A stretch of 64,000 nucleotides of DNA from Pseudomonadota bacterium (GTDB lineage Bacteria; Pseudomonadota; Gammaproteobacteria; Burkholderiales; Burkholderiaceae_C). Made by a program: the position numbers and the translations under genes. The notes beneath the pieces are model-generated. The model had not been told where the DNA came from, searched no databases, and saw only the letters and a program-made list of their open reading frames with translations. Location of the stretch: contig JAJZEC010000008.1 in the NCBI GenBank assembly GCA_021805825.1, forward strand, positions 1-64,000, written 5' to 3'. Below are positions 27,130 through 36,464 of this stretch, one piece after another. Within the stretch, counting starts at the first letter, position 1, and each line of letters starts with the position of its first letter.

Positions 27130-28338
27130 ATGTTGAAAACACAATCTGCGATGGGGCTGTTCAAGCTCAGTGTCCTGGCCGCCGCGGTGACCGTCGGCCT
27201 TTCCGCCTGTGGCGGCGGCACGGCGCCGCCGGCGACGGGCACGACCACCGGCACCAGCGCCGGTAGCACCTCGACCACCGGCGGCACGACCACCGGCGGC
27301 ACGACCACCGGCGGCACGACGACGTCCAGCAGCTACACCATCGGCGGCACGGTCTCGGGGCTGGGAGCCACTCCGGTCGTGCTGGCGAACGGAACAGATA
27401 CTCTGACTGTGAGCAATAATGGATCGTTCACCTTCGGCAACTCGGTGGCTAGTGGCGGAACTTACAACGTTACGGTACAGACCCAGCCGAGCGGGGAATA
27501 TTGCAGCGTGAGCGCCGGCAGCGGGGCGGCAAGCGCCAATGTGAGCAATATTGTGGTGAGTTGCGCAGTTCCCAGTCCGGTGGCATTTTCCTCCGGCTTC
27601 ACCGGCCCGGGTGGGAATGCGGCGCCGAGTTTCACGGGCCTGACTGCTGATGGAGGCGCTACGGGCGGCTTCAGCGGAAGCAATTTCGACACGAATTTCC
27701 AGTGCGCTGATACCTCGGGCGCTACCTGCGGTGGTGGCGTGGCTGCTAATGGCTCGAAGGCCACGAGCGGTGAATACCAGTACTACCAGACGGGCACACC
27801 GGCAACCGGAGAATTTGTCGGCCTGTACGTGTTTGCGCCCGGCGTTACGGCTTTCAGCACCTCCGGGAATACCGCTGGCATCACTTTGGCGGGCCAGACG
27901 CAGGTGAGCTTCGAGTTCAACGATAACCCCGAGTGGGCCACGCAGGGCGCGGCTGTCAACGGTGGCTCGGACGTGCTTGTGGAACTGGAAACGGGCAACC
28001 TGTACACCGTGTCGGGCCAGCCCTGCCACATCACGCTGGGAGACGTGTTCAATCCCACCGCAGGCGCCGCGGCGACGGTCTACACGCTCAACCTGTCGTC
28101 CTTCACCATGGTGAATTCCTGCGGCAACACTTCGATGACGGTGGCCCAGGCGCTGACGCAACCGATTTCCGAGTTCATCGTCGAGGGCGCTGGGGGTACC
28201 AATGGAGGCAAACCGGTGGCCGTGACCGCGGGTAATCCGTCTGCCACGAGCTCGTTCAACTCCACCGTGCCCAACACGGCGGCCCCTCCGGTCTATCCGA
28301 CGACGGTGGCATTGACCGGCCCGATCACCTTCCAGTAA
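27130..28338 (+). CDS. Lipoprotein, candidate glycan-binding protein B
   Basis: 402 residues. Lipobox LSAC (Cys27), then a Thr/Gly linker built of 15-bp repeats. A small Ig-like domain (about 68-145; YTIGGTVSGL.....NNGSFTFG) follows, then a larger beta-rich domain with several Cys residues and the LNLSSFT...C..TSMTV motif shared with lipoprotein A. No catalytic signature. RBS GAGGAGATGG precedes ATG 27130. Bases about 27380-27800 use more A/T-ending codons than neighbouring genes, which could mean a different origin. Binding of glucan at the cell surface is inferred from the regulon. Confidence 0.65.
   Translation: MLKTQSAMGLFKLSVLAAAVTVGLSACGGGTAPPATGTTTGTSAGSTSTTGGTTTGGTTTGGTTTSSSYTIGGTVSGLGATPVVLANGTDTLTVSNNGSFTFGNSVASGGTYNVTVQTQPSGEYCSVSAGSGAASANVSNIVVSCAVPSPVAFSSGFTGPGGNAAPSFTGLTADGGATGGFSGSNFDTNFQCADTSGATCGGGVAANGSKATSGEYQYYQTGTPATGEFVGLYVFAPGVTAFSTSGNTAGITLAGQTQVSFEFNDNPEWATQGAAVNGGSDVLVELETGNLYTVSGQPCHITLGDVFNPTAGAAATVYTLNLSSFTMVNSCGNTSMTVAQALTQPISEFIVEGAGGTNGGKPVAVTAGNPSATSSFNSTVPNTAAPPVYPTTVALTGPITFQ
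27273..27317 (+). repeat. 15-bp tandem repeat, three copies
   Basis: GACCACCGGCGGCAC repeated three times without interruption, encoding the TTGGT linker after the lipidated cysteine of lipoprotein B. Copy number may vary between strains. Confidence 0.8.
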
Positions 28339-28358
28339 ATCCTGGTGTAGTGCAGGAC

Positions 28359-29255
28359 ATGCGCGCGCGGCTGCTGCAACGGGTCGCGCGCGCATGCTGG
28401 TTGCTCTGTCTGAGCCTGGTCGCGTCGCGATGCTTCGGCGCCGCGCCTATGGTGGATCGGATGGTGCAGCGGCGGCTGGTGCTGCCGCTGCGGTTGCGGG
28501 GAACCCATGGCCGGGTCATTCGCAGCGAGATGCTGGTGGTGCTCGATGCGCCCGAACATGCGGGCCACGCTCCCTTCCTGCTGCTGCTGCACGGCCGCCC
28601 GATCGGCGCCGCGGCGCGCAGGCGCATGGGGCTGGTGCAGTTTCCGGCCGAGGCGGCGTATTTCGCCCAACTGGGCTATGTCGTGGTCGTTCCGACGCGG
28701 GTGGGCTACGGCATGAGCGGCGGCCCCGATGTCGAGGACACCGGGCCCTGCGGCGACAAGAACTATGCCCGCGGAATGCGCCCGGTAGTATCGGAAACGC
28801 GCCAACTGCTACAGTGGCTGCGCGTGCACCGGCCCGGTTTCGACTGGAATCGCGGGCTGGTGCTCGGCGATTCCTTCGGTGGCATCGCGGCGCTGGCGGT
28901 GGCTGCCGCGCGACTGCCGGGGGTGCTTGGGGTGGTGAACATCTCCGGAGGCGACGGAGGCGATTCGGTGCACCGCCTGGACGATCCCTGCAGCCCGTGG
29001 GCGATGGTGCGCGCCCTTGCCGGCTACGGTCGGCGGGCGCGGGTTCCGAGCCTGTGGATGTACAGCCGCAACGACTACTTCTGGGGCACGGTGTGGCCCC
29101 GGCGCTGGTTCGACGCCTACGCGCAGGCGGGCGGCCCGGCGCGTTTCGTGGAACTGCCGGCGGACAAGAACAATGGCCATTTCATCTTCACCCGCAACCC
29201 CCCGGACTGGCAGCCGGCGTTCGCCCGCTTTGCCGCCGGCCTGGGCCTGCCCTGA
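28359..29255 (+). CDS. Exported alpha/beta hydrolase (dienelactone-hydrolase-like)
   Basis: 298 residues. A cleavable signal-like N-terminus (RACWLLCLSLVASRCFGA) precedes an alpha/beta hydrolase. The oxyanion region is LLLLHGRP, the nucleophile Ser is in LGDSFGGIAAL, and the catalytic His is in NNGHFIF. It lies 20 bp after lipoprotein B and 18 bp before the LacI gene, so the three form an operon. It might remove acyl groups from polysaccharide, which is an inference from context. A GTG at 28350 is an alternative start. Confidence 0.72.
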   Translation: MRARLLQRVARACWLLCLSLVASRCFGAAPMVDRMVQRRLVLPLRLRGTHGRVIRSEMLVVLDAPEHAGHAPFLLLLHGRPIGAAARRRMGLVQFPAEAAYFAQLGYVVVVPTRVGYGMSGGPDVEDTGPCGDKNYARGMRPVVSETRQLLQWLRVHRPGFDWNRGLVLGDSFGGIAALAVAAARLPGVLGVVNISGGDGGDSVHRLDDPCSPWAMVRALAGYGRRARVPSLWMYSRNDYFWGTVWPRRWFDAYAQAGGPARFVELPADKNNGHFIFTRNPPDWQPAFARFAAGLGLP

Positions 29256-29273
29256 GCCCGCGCCGCTGCACGC

Positions 29274-30314
29274 ATGAGCCCGCTCAACTCTCTGCGCTCG
29301 CCCGGTGCCGCCGCCGAGCCGGTGACCATCGAAATGGTGGCCCGCGCCGCCGGGGTGTCGGCGAGCACGGTGTCGCGCATCCTCAACGGCACCGCCACGG
29401 TCAGCGAGGCCAAGGCGCAGGCCGTGGCGCAGGCCATCGCCAGCCTCGGCTACGTGCCCAACCCGGTGGCGCGCGGCCTGGCCGGCGGGCGCACACTGAG
29501 CGTGGGCGTGGTCACGCAATCGCTGGACAGCCCGTTCTACGGCGCCGCCTTGCGCGGCGTGGAAATCGAGCTGCAGGCCGCCGGCTACAGCCCGCTGTTC
29601 ATCAGCGGGCAATGGAACGAACGGGAAGAGCAGCGCTGCGCCTCCCTGCTGCGTTCGCGCCGCGTCGACGGCATCATCCTGCTCGACGCCCGCCTGAGCG
29701 ACCCCGCGCTGCTCGAGTTGGCGCGGCGCCTGCCGGTGGTGGTGACCGGGCGCAAGCTCGAGGCGCCCGGGCTGGCCAGCCTGAGTTTCGACAACTTTCT
29801 CGGCGGCCGCCAGGCCACCGAGTACCTGTTGCGCCTGGGCCACCGGCGCATCGTGTTCATCGCCGGCGCCGCCGACCACCAGGACTCCAGCGAGCGCCTG
29901 CTCGGCTACCGCCATGCGCTGCGGGCGCATGGCCTGAGGATCGACGAACGACTGCTGGTGTTTGGCGACTATTCGGAGCGCAGTGGCGCCGAGGCGATCG
30001 AGGGACTGCTCGATGCACGCGTGGCCTTCAGCGCGGTGTTCGCGGCCAACGATCAGATGGCCCTGGGGGCCATGCTGGGCTTGCACCGGCGCGGCATGGC
30101 CGTGCCGCGGCAGGTGTCGGTGGTCGGCTTCGACGACCTGCAGGCCGGGCATTTCTGCATTCCGCCCCTGACCTCGATCCACCAGCCCAGCCATGAAATG
30201 GGGCAGCTCGCCGCGCAGGCGATGATCACCCTGCTCGCGGGCCGGCACCCCGACCTGCAGCTGCCGCTGCCGCGGCTGATCGAGCGCGAGTCGGCTGGCC
30301 CCTGCCGCGCCTGA
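29274..30314 (+). CDS. LacI-family regulator of the glucan locus
   Basis: 346 residues. The HTH is VTIEMVARAAGVSASTVSRILNG with the hinge helix NPVARGLAGG. The periplasmic-binding-protein-like ligand domain includes GVVTQSLDSPFYGA, AVFAANDQMALGAM and SVVGFDDLQ. Its gene sits between the lipoproteins and the ABC operon. Four palindromes of the LacI type surround it, so it most likely represses this locus until a gluco-oligosaccharide or glucose derivative binds. The ligand is unknown. Confidence 0.88.
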   Translation: MSPLNSLRSPGAAAEPVTIEMVARAAGVSASTVSRILNGTATVSEAKAQAVAQAIASLGYVPNPVARGLAGGRTLSVGVVTQSLDSPFYGAALRGVEIELQAAGYSPLFISGQWNEREEQRCASLLRSRRVDGIILLDARLSDPALLELARRLPVVVTGRKLEAPGLASLSFDNFLGGRQATEYLLRLGHRRIVFIAGAADHQDSSERLLGYRHALRAHGLRIDERLLVFGDYSERSGAEAIEGLLDARVAFSAVFAANDQMALGAMLGLHRRGMAVPRQVSVVGFDDLQAGHFCIPPLTSIHQPSHEMGQLAAQAMITLLAGRHPDLQLPLPRLIERESAGPCRA

Positions 30315-30343
30315 GGGCGCGCGCCTACCGTAGATACCCTAGG

Positions 30344-30390
30344 TTGACACGACAGGCGAGGGATTCAAGAATCCTTGAAACCGCTTTCAA
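30344..30390 (+). promoter_or_regulatory. ABC/glucanase operon promoter with LacI-type operator 3
   Basis: TTGACA (30344-30349), 17 bp, AAGAAT (30367-30372), then TTGAAACCGCTTTCAA (30375-30390), one mismatch from a perfect palindrome. The operator covers the expected transcription start, a classical repression layout. The 12-gene run to 45135 follows. Confidence 0.78.
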
Positions 30391-30492
30391 AAAACGATTC
30401 CGCCTGCCGCTTGCGCTCGTTGACGCAAGGGCGGCGTCCATGTGAGGCGTTGCGCAACGGCGCACCGCGAGCTGCTGAACCCTTCCACGTCG

Positions 30493-31764
30493 ATGCTGCG
30501 CCGCCGGCAATTCCTTCATTCCCTGGGCTCGGGCTGCGCCGGCGCGCTGCTCGCCGGCTGCGCGCGCAGGCGTCCGGGGAATCGCCTGGTGGTGGCCGCC
30601 TATCCGTCGATCGACGAGGTGGCGCGCCACGCGCGCCCGGCCTGGAGCCGCCTGCATCCGAAGGTGCCGCTGCAGGTGGTGAGCCGCCAGGTGGGCGACC
30701 ACCACACCGCGATGCTCACCGCGCTGGCCACGGGGGAAGGCCTGCCAGACGTCATGGCCATCGAGGTCGGCTACCTCGGGCGCTTCGCCCGCGGCGGCGG
30801 GCTGCAGGATCTGGCGCGCCCGCCCTTCGGCGCCGCGGCGCTGCGCCGGCGCTACACCCCCTACGCCTACGACGAGGCGCTGCAGCCGGACGGTCGCGTC
30901 GTCGCGCTGCCCTGCGACATCGGCCCGGGCACCATGCTCTACCGTGCCGACCTGCTGCAGGCGGCCGGGGTGGCGCTGCCCGACATGCAGGCTTCGTGGG
31001 CGGCGATGCTGCGCGCCGGGCAGTCCATCCGGCGCCGCACCGGGGCCTGGCTGGTGGCCGACGCCGGCGACGTGCTGGACATCGCGATGCGCGATGACCT
31101 GCCGGCCGGCAGCGGGCTGTATTTCGATGCGCAGGGTCAGCCGGCGCTGCAGCAGGAGCGCTTTCTGCGGGCCTTCGAACTGGCCGCGCAGGTGCGCCGC
31201 CTGGGCCTGGATGCGCGGGTGCGCGCGTGGTCGCCGGCATGGGCCAGCGCGATCCGCCGCGGCCGCATCGCGACCCTGATGTCGGGTGCCTGGCTGGTCG
31301 GCCACCTGGAGTCCTGGCTGGCTCCGCACAGCCGCGGCCTGTGGCGCGCGGCGCAACTGCCGGCGGCCTCCTGGGTCGCCTACGGCGGCAGCTTCCTGGC
31401 CGTGCCGGCGCGGCTGTCGCCGCAGCGCAAGGCCCTGGCCTGGGATTTCCTGCGCCTGCTCAGCCTCGACCCGCAGCGGCAGTTGTGGGCCTTCAAGCAT
31501 GTCGATGCCTTCCCGGTGCTGCCGGCGACCTACGACGATGCCTTCTTCGACGCCCCGATCGGCTACCTGGGCGGCCAGCGCGCGCGCCGGCTGTGGCGCA
31601 GCGCGGCCTTGAACATCCGTGCCGTGCGCGTCGACGCGCAGGATGCCTTCGCGCAGGAGGTCGTCGGCAGCGCGCTCTACGACGTGCTGCACGAGGGCGT
31701 GCCGGCACCGCGCGCGCTGGCGCGCGCGCAGCGGCTGCTGCAGCAGCGGGTGGGGCAGGGCTGA
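30493..31764 (+). CDS. ABC transporter substrate-binding lipoprotein (gluco-oligosaccharide)
   Basis: 423 residues of extracellular solute-binding family 1. The N-terminus MLRRRQFLHSLGSG is twin-arginine-like and ends in the lipobox LLAGC (Cys23), so it is probably Tat-exported and lipidated. GEGLPDVMAIEVGYL and MSGAWLVGHLESWL are typical of sugar-binding proteins. It would deliver imported glucan fragments to the two permeases that follow. Start 30493 is set by the signal sequence. First gene of the operon. Confidence 0.85.
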   Translation: MLRRRQFLHSLGSGCAGALLAGCARRRPGNRLVVAAYPSIDEVARHARPAWSRLHPKVPLQVVSRQVGDHHTAMLTALATGEGLPDVMAIEVGYLGRFARGGGLQDLARPPFGAAALRRRYTPYAYDEALQPDGRVVALPCDIGPGTMLYRADLLQAAGVALPDMQASWAAMLRAGQSIRRRTGAWLVADAGDVLDIAMRDDLPAGSGLYFDAQGQPALQQERFLRAFELAAQVRRLGLDARVRAWSPAWASAIRRGRIATLMSGAWLVGHLESWLAPHSRGLWRAAQLPAASWVAYGGSFLAVPARLSPQRKALAWDFLRLLSLDPQRQLWAFKHVDAFPVLPATYDDAFFDAPIGYLGGQRARRLWRSAALNIRAVRVDAQDAFAQEVVGSALYDVLHEGVPAPRALARAQRLLQQRVGQG

Positions 31765-32744
31765 TGACCGGGCTCGCGCTGACGCCCGAGCTGTCCGCGG
31801 GGCCGCGGCAGCGGATCGCCCGGCGCCTGCGCGTGACGCCGCGCCTGGCGCCGTACCTGCTGCTCAGCCCCTTCGTCGTGCTGTTCCTGGTGTTCGGCCT
31901 GTTTCCGCTGGGCTTCTCGCTGTACCTGGCGTTCCAGTCCTGGCAGCCTGCCAGCGGGCTGGCGTCGATGCATTTCGTCGGCCTGCACAACTTCGCCTTC
32001 GCGCTGCACGATCCCTGGTTCTGGAAGTCGCTGGGCAACACCCTGTGGCTGGCGCTGGTGGCCGGGGTGCCGCAGCACCTGGTGGCGATTCCGCTGGCGG
32101 TGTTCCTGCAGTCCACCTCGCGGCGCCTGCGCGACTGGCTGTCGGCAGCCTACTTCATGCCCTACGTGACCTCGACGGTGGCTATCGCGGTGCTGTTCAG
32201 CGCCCTGTTCTCGGCCCACCACGGGCTGCTCGACCAGGCCCTGGGAGCGCTGGCGCGCCTGCCGCTGCTCGGCGCCTGGCTGCCGCGGCATGCGGTCGAC
32301 TGGCTCGGCCGCCCCGACACCATCAAGCCGGCGATCGCCATTCTCGTGTTCTGGCGCTACGTGGGCTTCAACACCATGCTCTACCTGGCGGCCCTGCAGT
32401 CGATTCCGCGCGAACTCCACGAGGCCGCGGAAATGGACGGGGCCGGGCGCTGGAGCCGCTTCTGGCATGTCACCCTGCCGGGGCTGCGGCCGATGATGTA
32501 TTTCGCCGTCACCCTGAGCGTGATCGGCGGCCTGCAGCTGTTCGACGAGGCTTTCATCCTCACCGGCGGACACGGCGGGGCCGACCAGGCCGGGCTGACC
32601 GCGGCGCTGTACTTCTATCGCGAGGCCTTCAACTTCGACGATTTCGGCGGTGCCAGCGCGATGTCCTGGCTGCTGTTCCTGGTCGTCGCGCTGGCCACCT
32701 GGGCCACCGGGCGGGCCTTCCGCGAGCGGGAGGGCGCCCGATGA
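31764..32744 (+). CDS. ABC sugar permease, MalF/UgpA type
   Basis: 326 residues, six to seven membrane helices. The cytoplasmic EAA loop is ELHEAAEMDGAGRWSRFWHVTLPGL. Its ATG overlaps the binding-protein stop (TGATG). Works with the next permease and the ATPase at 44065. Confidence 0.9.
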   Translation: MTGLALTPELSAGPRQRIARRLRVTPRLAPYLLLSPFVVLFLVFGLFPLGFSLYLAFQSWQPASGLASMHFVGLHNFAFALHDPWFWKSLGNTLWLALVAGVPQHLVAIPLAVFLQSTSRRLRDWLSAAYFMPYVTSTVAIAVLFSALFSAHHGLLDQALGALARLPLLGAWLPRHAVDWLGRPDTIKPAIAILVFWRYVGFNTMLYLAALQSIPRELHEAAEMDGAGRWSRFWHVTLPGLRPMMYFAVTLSVIGGLQLFDEAFILTGGHGGADQAGLTAALYFYREAFNFDDFGGASAMSWLLFLVVALATWATGRAFREREGAR

Positions 32745-33583
32745 GACTGTCGCAAGCCCGCGCGCAGGCGCGCATGGGGCGCACCGCGGCCTGGCTGGTG
32801 GTCGTCCTGGGCGCGCTGGTCATGGCCAGCCCGCTGTATTTCATGCTGGTGTTCGCGACCCAGGGCAGGGCGGCCATCTTCAGCGCGCCGCCACCGCTGT
32901 TCTTCGGCGACCATCTGCTGCGCAACGTGCACCTGCTGGTCGCCTCGGTGGCCTTCTGGCATGACTTCGGCCTCAGCCTGTACGTGGCCGCGGCCTCCAC
33001 CGTGCTGACCCTGCTGTTCTGCTCGATGGGCGGCTACGCCTTCGCGATGTTCGAGTTCCCGGGCAAGCGCGCGCTGTTCCTGCTGCTGCTGGCGACCATG
33101 CTGGTGCCGCAGTTCATGAACATGATCCCGACCTTCATGGTGATGGACGCGCTGCGCTGGATCAACCGCCCGCGCGCGCTGTACGTCCCGGGGGCGGCCA
33201 GCGCCTTCGGCATCCTGCTCATGCGCCAGTACATCGGCTCGGCGGTGCCGCCCGAACTGATCAGCGCCGCCCGCCTGGATGGCTGCGGTGAACTGGGCAT
33301 CTACTGGCGCATCGTGCTGCCGCTGATCGGCCCGGCGCTGGGCACCCTGGGGCTGATCAGCTTCATCGCCTCCTGGAACAACTTCCTGCTGCCGCTGATC
33401 GTCATGCGCACGCCGTCGATGTACACCCTGCCGCTGGCGCTGCGCAGCCTGCAGAACCCGGTCGACACCCAATGGGGCGCGCTGATGGCCGGCGCGGCCA
33501 TCGCCACGCTGCCCCTGCTGGTGGTGTTCGCGGTGTCCTCGCGGCGGCTGGTCGACGGGCTCACGCAGGGGGCCGTGAAATGA
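32741..33583 (+). CDS. ABC sugar permease, MalG/UgpE type
   Basis: 280 residues, six membrane helices. The EAA loop is ELISAARLDGCGELGIYWRI, with FIASWNNFLLPLIV near the end as in carbohydrate permeases. ATGA overlap with the preceding permease. Confidence 0.9.
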   Translation: MRLSQARAQARMGRTAAWLVVVLGALVMASPLYFMLVFATQGRAAIFSAPPPLFFGDHLLRNVHLLVASVAFWHDFGLSLYVAAASTVLTLLFCSMGGYAFAMFEFPGKRALFLLLLATMLVPQFMNMIPTFMVMDALRWINRPRALYVPGAASAFGILLMRQYIGSAVPPELISAARLDGCGELGIYWRIVLPLIGPALGTLGLISFIASWNNFLLPLIVMRTPSMYTLPLALRSLQNPVDTQWGALMAGAAIATLPLLVVFAVSSRRLVDGLTQGAVK

Positions 33584-35049
33584 GCACGCACCCGAACCCG
33601 AACCCGAACCCGACGCCGGCCGACGAGGGCCGGCATGCCGCGGCAGCCCCGGCTGCCTCCCGCAACCCAAGCCTGGAAACCGACAACGACATGACCCAAC
33701 ACCCTTCGATCGACTCCGCCGCGCTGGCCGCCCGGTTCCCCTCCGATTTCACCTGGGGGGTCGCGACCAGCGCGTTCCAGATCGAGGGCGCGGCCCGCGA
33801 AGACGGGCGGGGCGATTCCATCTGGGATGTGTTCTGCCGCCGCCCCGGCGCGATTGCCGACGCCAGCGACGGCGTCGTGGCCTGCGACCACTACCACCTC
33901 TGGCAGGGCGACCTCGACATCGTCGCCCGCCTGGGGGTCAATGCCTACCGCTTCTCGGTGTCCTGGCCGCGGGTGCAGCCGCAGGGCCGCGGCGCGTGGA
34001 ACCCGAAGGGGCTGGACTTCTACGACCGCCTGGTCGACGGGCTGCTGCAGCGCGGCATCGCGCCGCACCTGACGCTCAACCACTGGGATCTGCCGCAGGC
34101 GCTGCAGGATGGCGGTGGCTGGGCGGCGCGTGACACCGTGCACCATTTCGTCGACTACGCGCTGGAGATGCACCGCCGGCTGGGCGACCGCGTGCGCTCG
34201 CTGACCACCCACAACGAGCCCTTCGTGCAGGCCGTGCTGGGCAACGAGACGGGAATCTTCGCGCCGGGCCTGCAGCAGCGCGGGGTGGCCACCCAGGTCG
34301 CGCACCACCTGCTGCTCAGCCACGGCATGGCGCTGCGCGCATTGCGCGCCGCCGGCGCGCAATGCGAACTGGGCATCGTGCTCAACCTGTCGCCGGTGCA
34401 GGCGGCCAGCGACAGCGAGCAGGATCGGGCACGCGCGCGCCTGGAGGACGGGCGCCTGGTGCGCTGGTACATGGATCCGCTGTTCCACGGCCGCTACCCG
34501 GACGACGTGCTGGCCGACCTCGGGCCCGACGCGCCGGTGGTCGCCGAAGGCGACCTCGGCATCATCGCCACGCCGATGGACTTCCTCGGGGTCAACTACT
34601 ACTCGCGCAACGTGTTCAGCGCCGGAGGCATGGTCGAACCCCAGGCGCTGGGTGCCGAGACCACCGACATGGGCTGGGAGATCTACCCCGCGGGGCTGAC
34701 CGAACTGCTCTGCCGCCTGCACCGCGACTACCCGGTGCCGGCGCTGTACGTGACCGAGAACGGCGCGGCCTTCCGCGACGAACTGCAGGGCGGCCGGGTG
34801 GACGACGCTCCGCGCGTGCGCTACGTCGCGGAACACATCGCGGCGGCCGGCGCCGCGCTGGCCGCGGGCGTGCCCCTCAAGGGATTCATGGTCTGGAGCC
34901 TGCTCGACAACTTCGAGTGGGCCAGCGGCTACGCCAAGCGCTTCGGCATCGTGCATGTGGACTACGCGACCCAGCAGCGCACGCCGAAGGCCAGCGCCAA
35001 CTGGTACCGCGACTTCCTGCTCACCCACCGCGCGCGCGCCGCGGCCTGA
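33580..35049 (+). CDS. GH1 beta-glucosidase
   Basis: 489 residues. The GH1 core begins at FPSDFTWGVATSAFQIEGA (about residue 48). The acid/base is Glu213 in THNEPF and the nucleophile Glu393 in YVTENGAAF; WSLLDNFEWASGY closes the barrel. No signal peptide, so it releases glucose from imported beta-gluco-oligosaccharides in the cytoplasm. The N-terminal 40 residues are an extra low-complexity tail (THPNPNPNPTPADEG). ATG 33580 overlaps the permease stop; MTQHPS at 33691 would give a family-typical start and cannot be excluded. Confidence 0.92.
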   Translation: MSTHPNPNPNPTPADEGRHAAAAPAASRNPSLETDNDMTQHPSIDSAALAARFPSDFTWGVATSAFQIEGAAREDGRGDSIWDVFCRRPGAIADASDGVVACDHYHLWQGDLDIVARLGVNAYRFSVSWPRVQPQGRGAWNPKGLDFYDRLVDGLLQRGIAPHLTLNHWDLPQALQDGGGWAARDTVHHFVDYALEMHRRLGDRVRSLTTHNEPFVQAVLGNETGIFAPGLQQRGVATQVAHHLLLSHGMALRALRAAGAQCELGIVLNLSPVQAASDSEQDRARARLEDGRLVRWYMDPLFHGRYPDDVLADLGPDAPVVAEGDLGIIATPMDFLGVNYYSRNVFSAGGMVEPQALGAETTDMGWEIYPAGLTELLCRLHRDYPVPALYVTENGAAFRDELQGGRVDDAPRVRYVAEHIAAAGAALAAGVPLKGFMVWSLLDNFEWASGYAKRFGIVHVDYATQQRTPKASANWYRDFLLTHRARAAA

Positions 35050-35092
35050 GCCCGCGACCCATTCCCAGCGCTGCCCACGAACCCGAGCACCC

Positions 35093-36445
35093 GTGATCCT
35101 GCAACCCATCCTCAGCGCGCGCGACGGCGGTCTGCGGCTCAGCCCGCAGCCGGCGCTGCATCCTTCGCCGCGGGCCGCCGGCGTGCCCGTGCTGGCGGTC
35201 GACAGCGGTCGGCGCTTCCAGGTCATCGAGGGCTTCGGCGGCGCCTTCACGGAGGCCGCCGCGGTCAACTGGCTGGCGCTGTCGCCGGCGGCGCGCGAAG
35301 CCGCGCTGCATGCCTATTTCGGCGCGCCGCAGGACGGCGGGCATGGCTATAGTCTGTGTCGCATGCATATGGGAAGCTGCGATTTCTCGCTCGGCCACTA
35401 CTCCCACGTCGAGGAGGAGGGCGATGTCGCGCTGCGCAGCTTCAGCATGCAGCGCGACGAGCAGGCGCTGCTGCCGCTGATCCACGCCGCGCGGCGCGTG
35501 GCCGCGCATCCGCTGCGGCTGCTGGTGTCGCCGTGGAGCCCGCCGGCGTGGATGAAAAGTTCGCGTCAGCGCAATGGCGGAGGCAGTCTGCTGCCCCAGT
35601 ACCGCCAGGCCTGGGCCGACTATTTCGTGCGCTTCCTGCAGGCCTGCGTCGAGCAGGGCCTGGACATCTGGGGGGTCACGCCGCAGAACGAACCTCTGGC
35701 CGCGCAGCCCTGGGATTCCTGCATCTACAGCGCGCAGGAGGAGGCCGAGTTCATCGGCCTGCATCTCGGCCCGGCGCTGCGCCGCGCCGGGCTGGCGCAG
35801 GTGCGCATCGTTGGCTGGGACCACAACCGCGACCTGCTGCCCGAGCGCGCACGGGTGCTGTACGGCGACGCACGGGCGCGCGAGTACCTGTGGGGGCTGG
35901 GCTTCCACTGGTACGGCGAGCCGATGTTCGACAACGTGCGGCGGGTGCACGAGGCCTGGCCGGACAAGAAACTGCTGCTCACCGAGGCCTGCCAGGAAGG
36001 GGGCCCGCACCGCGACTCCTGGGACGTCGGCGAGCGCTACGCCGAGTCGATGCTGGCCGACCTCAATCACGGCAGCGCGGGCTGGATCGACTGGAACCTG
36101 TTCCTCGACCTGCAGGGCGGGCCCAACCACGTGGGCAACTACTGCAGCGCGCCGGTGCTCGTCGATGCCGCGGCCGACCGCTGGCTGGCCCAGCCCTCCT
36201 ACGACTGCATCGGGCATTTCACGCGCTACATCCGGCCCGGGGCGCAGCGCGTGTTCTGCGCGCCGTCGAGCCAGCGCCTCGAGGCTACCGCCTTCGCCGG
36301 CGCCGACGGCACGCTCAGCGTCGTGGTGCGCAACCGCGCCGAGCAGCCCCTGCAATTCAGCCTGTGCCTCGATGGAGCCGACCACGCGGCGTCGCTGCCG
36401 CCGCGCTCCATCGCCACCTTTCTCGCCCAGCACGACAGCCATTGA
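35093..36445 (+). CDS. GH30 glucosidase, candidate beta-1,6-glucan debranching enzyme
   Basis: 450 residues. GH30 fold: FQVIEGFGGAFTEAAAVN at the N-terminus, LLVSPWSPPAWMKSS, acid/base Glu200 in TPQNEPLAAQ and nucleophile Glu298 in LLTEACQEGG, then a C-terminal beta-sandwich (LEATAFAGADGTLSVVVRN). The family includes glucosylceramidases and endo-beta-1,6-glucanases. In this locus, removal of the beta-1,6 branches of laminarin-like glucan is the best fit. No signal peptide. GTG 35093 is the most suitable start. Confidence 0.85.
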   Translation: MILQPILSARDGGLRLSPQPALHPSPRAAGVPVLAVDSGRRFQVIEGFGGAFTEAAAVNWLALSPAAREAALHAYFGAPQDGGHGYSLCRMHMGSCDFSLGHYSHVEEEGDVALRSFSMQRDEQALLPLIHAARRVAAHPLRLLVSPWSPPAWMKSSRQRNGGGSLLPQYRQAWADYFVRFLQACVEQGLDIWGVTPQNEPLAAQPWDSCIYSAQEEAEFIGLHLGPALRRAGLAQVRIVGWDHNRDLLPERARVLYGDARAREYLWGLGFHWYGEPMFDNVRRVHEAWPDKKLLLTEACQEGGPHRDSWDVGERYAESMLADLNHGSAGWIDWNLFLDLQGGPNHVGNYCSAPVLVDAAADRWLAQPSYDCIGHFTRYIRPGAQRVFCAPSSQRLEATAFAGADGTLSVVVRNRAEQPLQFSLCLDGADHAASLPPRSIATFLAQHDSH

Positions 36446-36464
36446 CAAGACCAAGGAGACGATC

